A DNA stretch of 64,000 bases from Hymenobacter properus (GTDB taxonomy: Bacteria; Bacteroidota; Bacteroidia; Cytophagales; Hymenobacteraceae), in the NCBI RefSeq assembly GCF_015694735.1, contig NZ_JADQDP010000003.1:930001-994000 (forward strand). Direction: 5' to 3'. The stretch's first letter is position 1, and the number at the start of each line of letters is the position of its first letter. Under the pieces are notes generated by a model. It did no database searches. It was not told the DNA's origin and saw only the letters and a program-made list of their open reading frames with translations. The position numbers and the translations under genes were made by a program. This document shows, one piece after another, positions 57,409 through 64,000 of the stretch.

Positions 57409-58014
57409 ATGATTGCCTACCTCGACGGTAAACTTGCCTACAAAGACGCCACACTGGCCATTGTTGATATTTTAGGTGTGGGCTACGAAGTCCGCATTTC
57501 ACTAGCCACTTTCTCCAAGCTGCCGGCGGAGGGAGAGGCCACCAAAATCTATACCTACCAGCACATCAAGGAGGACGGACAGACACTGTACGGCTTTCTG
57601 GACCCCAGCGAGAAGGCGCTGTTTCTGCAGCTGATTTCGGTGTCGGGCATCGGGCCGGGCACGGGCATCGTGATGGTGAGCAGCATGAGCGTGGGCGAAA
57701 TCCGCGACGCCATTGTGCACGAAAACGTGCGCGCCATTCAGGCCATCAAAGGCGTGGGACCGAAAACGGCTCAGCGCGTGATTCTGGAGCTCAAAGACAA
57801 GATGCGGAAGGACGAACTGCTGGCCAAGGCCGGCGTCGACACGGTGCCGCTGGCCCGCCAGCACAATACGCGGCGCGCCGAAGCGTTGCAGGCCCTGGTG
57901 ACCCTCGGCTTTGCGCGGGCCGCCGCCGAGAAGCAGCTGGACCAGATTCAGCAGAAGCACGGTGGGGAGCTGAGCGTGGAGGAATTGATTAAATTTGCTT
58001 TGAAGTCGCATTGA
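57409..58014 (+). CDS. ruvA: Holliday junction branch migration protein RuvA
   Basis: The 201-residue protein has an OB-fold (MIAYLDGKLAYKDATLAIVD, LGVGYEVRISLATFSKL, YQHIKEDGQTLYGFLDPSEK), two helix-hairpin-helix units (LISVSGIGPGTGIVMVSSMS; IQAIKGVGPKTAQRVILELK) and a C-terminal RuvB-contact domain (RRAEALQALVTLGFARAAAE). RuvA tetramers bind Holliday junctions and load RuvB. ruvB is not adjacent. sprA follows, an arrangement often seen in Bacteroidota. Confidence 0.96.
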   Translation: MIAYLDGKLAYKDATLAIVDILGVGYEVRISLATFSKLPAEGEATKIYTYQHIKEDGQTLYGFLDPSEKALFLQLISVSGIGPGTGIVMVSSMSVGEIRDAIVHENVRAIQAIKGVGPKTAQRVILELKDKMRKDELLAKAGVDTVPLARQHNTRRAEALQALVTLGFARAAAEKQLDQIQQKHGGELSVEELIKFALKSH

Positions 58015-58028
58015 GTCCGGACCGTTTT

Positions 58029-58191
58029 TAGCTGTTAGCCAGCGGCCTTTCGCTGCTAGCTAGCAGCTCCTGCGCCTCCTTTGGTGCCGGGAGCGGGCCC
58101 AATTTTTGCTTCATTGTTTGAAGAGCCACCAGAGAGAGTATCGCCGGTCATTCAATCGGCTAACAGCTAACAGCTTGGGGCTCATTGCGCC
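58029..58191. repeat. Heptad inverted element between ruvA and sprA
   Basis: The left arm 58029-58070 is six 7-base words with GC at positions 3-4 (TAGCTGT, TAGCCAG, then four more). The right arm 58157-58191 is five (CGGCTAA, CAGCTAA, CAGCTTG and two more). The outer left words pair with the first right words over about 17 of 19 bases. The interior is 86 bases and shows no gene. Confidence 0.6.
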
Positions 58192-58215
58192 CCTGGCTTC
58201 ATCCCTTTACCCTGC

Positions 58216-61200
58216 TTGAAATCCGGTCAGAAATTACTCCCCGCGTCGGTAGTTGTGGTTGCGTCGTTGCTGGCGTGGTGGGCCCAGGCCGCACCGGCGG
58301 GCACGCCACGCCTCGGCCGCCTGTGGCTGCGCGCCAGCCGGGCCCTGGCCCAGGACACCCCGCGCCTCCGCGGCGCGGTGGCCGACACCACGGGCCCCTA
58401 CAAGCCCAGCAAGCGCCCCCGGGTGCGGGCCCACGACCGGCCGGGCAGCCCTTTTGGGCCGCACCGCCGCGAGTCGCCGCTGGTGCTGCCCTTGCCCAAG
58501 AACGTAAAACTGGGCGTCACGGTTGACGACAGCCTGCAAAATGTGCAGGTGCAGGAAAAAATAGGGTCCGACATTGACTACCGCGACCCCAGCGCGCTCA
58601 CCTACAAGCAGTACGAGGAATACCAGCGCCGCCAGGCCGTGGCCGACTACTACCGCCAGAAGGCCAAAGGCGGCATTACGGGCCCGGCCGCTGCGCCGGG
58701 CACTCCCCAGGCCCAGCGCCTGATTCCCAAGATTTACCTTGGGCCCATTGCCAACCGCATTTTTGGCGGCAGCTACGTCGATATCCGGCCGGCGGGCTCC
58801 GTCACGCTCAAGTTTGGCGCGCGCTTCAACAAAAACGAAAACCCGGCCCTGACCTTGCGCCAGCAGAGCGTGGGCGACTTCCTGTTCGAGCAGAACATCA
58901 ACGTCAACCTAACGGGCGCCATCGGCACCAAGCTCAAGCTGGTGTTCAACTACGACACCAAGGCTTCGTTCGACTTCGACAACCAGATGAAGTTCGACTA
59001 CGCGGGCGAGGAAACTGACATCATCAAGAAGGTGGACCTAGGCAACGTGAGCTTGCCGCTGACCAACTCCTTGGTGCAGGGCGGGCAGAACCTGTTCGGC
59101 ATCAAGACGCAGCTGCAGTTTGGGCGGCTGGGCGTGACGGCTGTGGCCGCCACCGTGCGCGGCACCGCCGACGAGGTGCGCATTCAGAACGGGGCGCAGA
59201 GCCGGCAGTACGAAATCAAGGCCAGCCAGTACGAAAAGGACCGGCACTTCTTCCTGTCGCAGTTTTTCCGCGACCGGTACGACCAAGCCCTGCGCAACCT
59301 GCCCACCATTCAGAGCGGCGTGACCATCAACCGCCTGGAGGTGTACGTGACCAACGACAACCGCACCACCGAAAGCCTGCGCAACGTGGTGACGCTGATG
59401 GACATCGCCGAGCCGTTCCGGCTGTACCAGAGCAAGTACAGCCTCGGTGGGAAAACCCAGCAGAGCCCGGCCGACAACAACGCTAACTCGCTGTTTACGG
59501 CCGTGGCCGGGGCGGGCGGCACCCGCGACAACCTGGGCGTGGACAACTACCTGCAGGGCGCCCAGGGCCTGACCAAGAACATCGACTTCGAGCGGGTGCG
59601 GGCCCGCAAACTCGACACCCGCGAATACACCTTCAATGCCCAGCTGGGCTACCTCTCGCTGAACACAGCCCTACTGCCCGACCAGGTGCTGGGCGTGAGC
59701 TACGAGTACATCTACAACGGCCAAACCTACAAGGTGGGCGAGCTGGCGGCGGGTGAAGGCGGCAGCGTGGGGCCCGACCAGGTGCTGTTTCTGAAGATGC
59801 TGCGCGCCAGCAATCCTGGCGTGGGCCTGGCCGACCCCGCCAAAAACCCGCAGAACCCCAACCTGCAAACCCGCAACACGCCGACCTGGGATTTGATGAT
59901 GAAAAACATCTATCCCCTGAACGCTTCGCAATTGCAGCGCGACAACTTCCAGCTGCAAATCATTTACAAGGACGACCAGACCGGCGTCGACCTGATTTCG
60001 CTGAAGGAGGGGGCCAAAATTGCCAACCGCCCGCTGATTGAGGTGCTGAACCTCGACCACGTGAACTCGAACAACGACAAGCTGCCCGACGGCAACTTCG
60101 ACTATTTTCCGGGCGTGACCATTGACCCGGAGCTGGGCAAAATCATTTTCCCGAATGTGCAGCCATTCGGCAACTACCTGCAAACGCAGCTGGCGGGCGA
60201 GGTCAATCTGATTACCAAGTACGTGTATTCGGAGCTGTACAACCAGACGCAGAGCGACGCCCAGCAGGTGCAGGAGAAGGACAAGTTCTTCCTGCGCGGG
60301 CGCTTCCAGGGCGGCTCCAGCTCTGATGAGATTAACCTGCCGGGCATCGGCATTGCGCAGGGTTCGGTGCGCGTGACGTCGGGCTCGACGCTGCTGACCG
60401 AGGGCGTCGACTACCAAGTGTTCTACGACCAGGCCAAGGTGAAAATCCTGAACCCGGCCTACCTCAACTCGGCCAACGAACTGCGGGTGAGCTTCGAGAA
60501 GAACGCACTGGTGCAGGTGCAGCCCCGCAAGTTGGTGGGCACCCGCCTTGATTACAAGCTGAACAACGACGTGACCATTGGCGGCACGGTGCTGCACCTG
60601 CTCGAAAACCAGGCGCCGGGCATCAACCGCGTGAACATTGGCGACGAGCCGGGCAACAACACCCTGATTGGGCTGGACGGCGCCATTCGGAAAGACAGCC
60701 GGGTGCTGACCAAGTACCTCGACATGCTTCCGTTTGTGTCGACCAAGGAGATTTCGACCATTGCGTTTAGCGGCGAGTTTGCCAAGCTGCTGCCGGGCCG
60801 CTCGCAGCTGGGCAACGGCGAGAACGGTGTGTCGTACGTCGACGACTTCGAGAATGCGCGCACACCCTACACGCTGGGCGGCCTGGCCAGCATTCCGGCC
60901 TGGCGCCTGGCCAGCACGCCGTTGCCGCAGAGGAGCAGCTCGGCCGTGGGGCTGCCCTACAACTACGAACGCGCCAAACTGGCCTGGTATACCATCGACC
61001 AGAGCTACTACACCGGCGGCCCCAACGTGCCCGCCAACATCACCGCCACCGACTTGGCAAATCATTACGTGCGCGGGGTGCGGCGCGACGAGGTATTTCC
61101 GAACAAGGACCTGGGCTCGACCGGTAACGGCTTCGAGTATACGTTCGACATGGCTTATTATCCCAACGAGCGGGGGCCTTACAATTACAATCCGGACGTC

Positions 61201-64000
61201 GACCAAAATGGTAAAATTCTGCGTCCCAATCAGCTTACGGCTAATCCGGCGGCCAACATCAACAACTTCGCGGGCGTGAGCCGCGCCATTACCTTCGACA
61301 CCGATTTCGACAACGCCAACGTCGAGTATCTGGAGTTCTGGATGATGGACCCGTTCATCAACACGGCTAATGGCGTGGTGCAAGACCCCGACAACCCCAC
61401 GCCTAAGTCCAACACCACCGGCGGCGACCTGATTGTGAACCTGGGCAACGTGAGCGAGGACGTGCTGAAGGACAACAACCAGTACGAATTCGAGAACGGC
61501 CTGCCCGTGACGGACAACCCGCAGGACATTGCCGATAATACCAACACTACGCCCTATGGCCTCGTCTCGCGCCAGCAGTTTCTGACCGATGCGTTTAACG
61601 CAACACCGGGTGCCCGGCAGCGGCAGGACGTGGGCCTCGACGGCCTGAACAACGACGCTGAGCGGGCCAAGGCGGTGGCTGCGGCGCCCCAGGTGGGCTA
61701 CGGTCCGGCCTACCAGAACCTGCCCGACCCCTCGGGCGACGACTTCCGCCACCATCTCGACCCGAGCTACGACCAAAGCAACACCAAGCTGCTGGGCCGC
61801 TACAAGAACTACGACGGCTACGAAGGCAACTCGCCCGAGAACAGCCAGCTTAGCTCGACGGCCTACCCCGACAAGGAAGACCTGAACCGCGACAATGTGG
61901 TGCAGGACGTGGAGCGGTACTATGAGTACCGCATGCACTTGAAGCCGGGCCAACTGGACGTGGGTAACTCTGACGCCCGCTACATCATCGACAAGGTAAC
62001 GAATACCGTCAACAACGAGCAGGTGACGTGGTATCAGTTCCGGATTCCGATTCGGGACGGCTTCACGGCGGTGCGGGGTAACAACAACCAGCCGTTCGGT
62101 TTCAAGTCCATCCGCTTCCTGCGCATGTACATGACCGGCTGGCAGGAGCCGGTGGTGCTGCGGATGGTGCAGCCGCAGTTTGTGGCCAACCAGTGGCGCC
62201 GCTTCAACTACAGCATTGTGGATGCGGCGGCCGGCAGCGCGCTGGGCCAAAACCAGCTCACCGACGCCGATGCCTTCAACATCTCGACGGTGAGTGTGGA
62301 GGAAAACGGCATCGCCGTGGCCAGCGGCTCTACTCCCAAGATTCCGTACGTGTCGCCCCCCGGCATCCTGCGTGACAAAGAGTACGGCAGCAGCAGCACC
62401 TCGCGCCTGCAAAACGAGCAGAGCCTGCGCCTGGCCGTGGTGAACCTACGCGACGGCTATGCCAAGGCGGCCTATAAGAACCTGACCATTAACATGCTGC
62501 GCTACAAGCGCCTGCGGCTGTTTTTGCACGGCGACACCGACGACCCCACCACCCGCAGCGGCGATACCCGGGCGTTCGTTCGCATCGGCACCGACTACAC
62601 CCAGAACTACTACGAGTACTCGCTGCCCCTGCAGCTGACCGATGCCACCCAAGTGACGGGTTCGGAAGCTGACAAGGCCAACCAGGTGTGGCCCGAAGCC
62701 AACCGCCTCGACGTGTCGTTCCAGGACTTCATCGACGCCAAGGCCAAGCGTAACCAAACCTCCCCTCTCAACGTGCCCTTCACGGTGAAGCTGCCCAACG
62801 GCGCCTCCATCACGGTGGTGGGCAACCCCGACTTCTCGGCCGTGCAGGGCGTGATGATTGGCGTGCTGAACCCCTTCAACGACGGGGCCGACCCGAGCAC
62901 CTCCTCGAAGACGGTGAACCTGTGGGCCGACGAGTTCCGGGTGTTCGACTTCGAGCAGCAGGCCGGCTACGCCGCCACGGCTCGCCTGAACGTGAAGCTG
63001 GCCGATGTGGCCAACGTGACGGCCACGGGCAGCTTCACCAGCGTGGGTTTCGGCGGCTTGCAGGACAAGGTGCAGCAGCGCTCCACCGACAACGTGCTGC
63101 GCGGCGACCTCAACGCCACCGTGGCGGCCGAGAAATTCCTGCCGCCCCAGCTGAACGTGCGCTTGCCCGTGCTGCTGCAAGTGGGCCAGGAAACCCGCAC
63201 GCCCCTCTACGACCCCCTGGACCCCGATACCAAGCTGGAGCAGAGCCTGCTGAAGTTTAACAAAGGCACTGACGCGGAAAACGCCGCGGCCAAGGCCGAG
63301 TACCGCAAGAAGGTCATCGACCAAACCACCAGCCGCAGCATCTCGGTGCTGAACGCGCGCAAGGAGCGGGCCCAGCCCAAGCCCGGCGCGCCCCTGGCCA
63401 AGCCCAGACCCTGGGACCTCGAAAACATCGCCCTGAGCTACTCGCTGACCGACCGCCTGCACACCGACATCCGGACAGACCGCGACTACACCCGTTCCTA
63501 CACCGCGGCCGTGGCCTACGTGTACCAGACCACGCCCAAGAACTACATGCCGCTGGCCAGCTTCAAGGCCCTGGACAACCCGTACCTGAAGATTTTCAAG
63601 GAAATCAACTTCACGCCGCTGCCCTCGCGCTTCTCGTTCCGCACCGACATCGACCGGCGCTACAACGAACGGTTCCTGCAGCGCATCCTGAACCCCGGCG
63701 AGGTGCCCAGCACCGACGGCATTGCGCCCGTCATTCAGAAGTCGTTTTACGTGAGCCGGATTTACGACCTGAAGTGGGACCTGACCAAGAGCCTGATTTT
63801 CGACTACACCGCCACCAACCGGGGCGTGGTGGACGAGGGCCCGGGCCGCACCATCGGGGTGAGCGACGAGGCCGTGCGCAACCGCGAGCAGGTGCAGCAA
63901 AACCTGCTGCGCGGCGGCCGCACCACCAACTTCACCCAAACGGCCTCGCTCACCTACCGCCTGCCCCTCGACAAGTTCCCGCTCACCGACTGGCTGAGCG
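58216..64000 (+). CDS. sprA: SprA, T9SS outer-membrane translocon protein (3' end outside window)
   Basis: The frame starts at TTG 58216 (MKSGQKLLPASVVVVASLLA, a signal peptide) and runs without a stop to the last base, about 1928 codons; family members are about 2400 residues, so roughly a fifth is missing. SprA is the giant outer-membrane barrel through which T9SS substrates pass. Visible segments typical of the family include YKQYEEYQRRQAVADYYRQK, VDIRPAGSVTLKFGARFNKN, DYQVFYDQAKVKILNPAYLN, FSGEFAKLLPGRSQLGNGEN, SYVDDFENART and, near the edge, TASLTYRLPLDKFPLTDWLS. No frameshift was found. The cargo at 2-1102 would depend on this system. Confidence 0.93.
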   Translation, partial: MKSGQKLLPASVVVVASLLAWWAQAAPAGTPRLGRLWLRASRALAQDTPRLRGAVADTTGPYKPSKRPRVRAHDRPGSPFGPHRRESPLVLPLPKNVKLGVTVDDSLQNVQVQEKIGSDIDYRDPSALTYKQYEEYQRRQAVADYYRQKAKGGITGPAAAPGTPQAQRLIPKIYLGPIANRIFGGSYVDIRPAGSVTLKFGARFNKNENPALTLRQQSVGDFLFEQNINVNLTGAIGTKLKLVFNYDTKASFDFDNQMKFDYAGEETDIIKKVDLGNVSLPLTNSLVQGGQNLFGIKTQLQFGRLGVTAVAATVRGTADEVRIQNGAQSRQYEIKASQYEKDRHFFLSQFFRDRYDQALRNLPTIQSGVTINRLEVYVTNDNRTTESLRNVVTLMDIAEPFRLYQSKYSLGGKTQQSPADNNANSLFTAVAGAGGTRDNLGVDNYLQGAQGLTKNIDFERVRARKLDTREYTFNAQLGYLSLNTALLPDQVLGVSYEYIYNGQTYKVGELAAGEGGSVGPDQVLFLKMLRASNPGVGLADPAKNPQNPNLQTRNTPTWDLMMKNIYPLNASQLQRDNFQLQIIYKDDQTGVDLISLKEGAKIANRPLIEVLNLDHVNSNNDKLPDGNFDYFPGVTIDPELGKIIFPNVQPFGNYLQTQLAGEVNLITKYVYSELYNQTQSDAQQVQEKDKFFLRGRFQGGSSSDEINLPGIGIAQGSVRVTSGSTLLTEGVDYQVFYDQAKVKILNPAYLNSANELRVSFEKNALVQVQPRKLVGTRLDYKLNNDVTIGGTVLHLLENQAPGINRVNIGDEPGNNTLIGLDGAIRKDSRVLTKYLDMLPFVSTKEISTIAFSGEFAKLLPGRSQLGNGENGVSYVDDFENARTPYTLGGLASIPAWRLASTPLPQRSSSAVGLPYNYERAKLAWYTIDQSYYTGGPNVPANITATDLANHYVRGVRRDEVFPNKDLGSTGNGFEYTFDMAYYPNERGPYNYNPDVDQNGKILRPNQLTANPAANINNFAGVSRAITFDTDFDNANVEYLEFWMMDPFINTANGVVQDPDNPTPKSNTTGGDLIVNLGNVSEDVLKDNNQYEFENGLPVTDNPQDIADNTNTTPYGLVSRQQFLTDAFNATPGARQRQDVGLDGLNNDAERAKAVAAAPQVGYGPAYQNLPDPSGDDFRHHLDPSYDQSNTKLLGRYKNYDGYEGNSPENSQLSSTAYPDKEDLNRDNVVQDVERYYEYRMHLKPGQLDVGNSDARYIIDKVTNTVNNEQVTWYQFRIPIRDGFTAVRGNNNQPFGFKSIRFLRMYMTGWQEPVVLRMVQPQFVANQWRRFNYSIVDAAAGSALGQNQLTDADAFNISTVSVEENGIAVASGSTPKIPYVSPPGILRDKEYGSSSTSRLQNEQSLRLAVVNLRDGYAKAAYKNLTINMLRYKRLRLFLHGDTDDPTTRSGDTRAFVRIGTDYTQNYYEYSLPLQLTDATQVTGSEADKANQVWPEANRLDVSFQDFIDAKAKRNQTSPLNVPFTVKLPNGASITVVGNPDFSAVQGVMIGVLNPFNDGADPSTSSKTVNLWADEFRVFDFEQQAGYAATARLNVKLADVANVTATGSFTSVGFGGLQDKVQQRSTDNVLRGDLNATVAAEKFLPPQLNVRLPVLLQVGQETRTPLYDPLDPDTKLEQSLLKFNKGTDAENAAAKAEYRKKVIDQTTSRSISVLNARKERAQPKPGAPLAKPRPWDLENIALSYSLTDRLHTDIRTDRDYTRSYTAAVAYVYQTTPKNYMPLASFKALDNPYLKIFKEINFTPLPSRFSFRTDIDRRYNERFLQRILNPGEVPSTDGIAPVIQKSFYVSRIYDLKWDLTKSLIFDYTATNRGVVDEGPGRTIGVSDEAVRNREQVQQNLLRGGRTTNFTQTASLTYRLPLDKFPLTDWLS

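Noticed and set aside
59671..62412. 913-codon open frame antisense to sprA
   Set aside because: It is the mirror of sprA codons in GC-rich DNA. The translation is His/Val/Gly-rich with no domain, and the sense strand clearly reads as SprA. The 497-codon frame at 62446-63939 is rejected for the same reason.
1..64000. tRNA, rRNA, prophage, plasmid origin or CRISPR array
   Set aside because: A scan for TPsiC-loop strings, rRNA signatures, integrase/transposase motifs and regular direct repeats found nothing convincing.

Overview
The window is about 64 kb of GC-rich DNA from a member of the Bacteroidota, most probably Hymenobacter or a close relative in the Cytophagales. The reasons are: a type IX secretion (T9SS) substrate at the left edge and the T9SS translocon gene sprA at the right edge; many Bacteroidota-type -7 promoter elements (TAnnTTTG); a carotenoid pair (CruF hydratase plus CrtD-type desaturase) typical of red-pink Cytophagales; and lineage-typical families such as DUF2911 and DUF4292. 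It is an ordinary chromosomal segment. I found no rRNA, tRNA, CRISPR array, prophage, integrase or transposase.

Layout. 1-5 kb: end of a T9SS cargo gene, a small sigma factor with a membrane partner, glyA and tatC. 5-15 kb: a TPR histidine kinase, a transglutaminase-like protein, a GapN-like dehydrogenase, a membrane protein, an HExxH protein, an M28 lipoprotein peptidase and a TetR regulator. 15-18 kb: cruF and crtD, a small membrane protein and an SPFH protein. 18-28 kb: an RlmI-like methyltransferase, a GNAT enzyme, an SRPBCC protein, an OmpA-family protein, a SNF2 helicase, a LolC/E-like permease and a methyltransferase. 28-33 kb: rbfA, two membrane proteins, selD and a DUF2911 protein. 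33-38.5 kb: the rimP-nusA-infB translation/transcription operon behind a leader terminator. 38.7-42.5 kb: a small secreted protein, mscL, an enoyl-CoA hydratase and a Wzx-type flippase. 42.5-48.4 kb: dut, a sugar nucleotidyltransferase, a TPR protein, a DUF4292 lipoprotein and an EnvC-like factor, a tight envelope cluster. 48.8-58 kb: a GAF-LytTR regulator, two tatA genes, gatA, a MltD-like lytic transglycosylase, maeB and ruvA. 58.2 kb to the end: sprA, cut by the window edge.

The most unusual content is between the genes. One family (eight copies) consists of 85-163 bp palindromes built around a GCAGCGAAG core, always just after a plus-strand gene. A second class consists of roughly 100 bp elements made of two inverted arms of short degenerate words repeated every 7 or 8 bp. 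Two neighbouring copies share the layout 35+30+35 bp but have different sequences. Some of these elements supply stop codons, or have been read as false N-termini. Also notable are a perfect intrinsic terminator between the rimP promoter and rimP, and a pair of LytTR-like half-sites beside the LytTR gene that could drive a small RNA.

Coordinates and motifs were read by eye. Family names come from motif recognition, not database searches.
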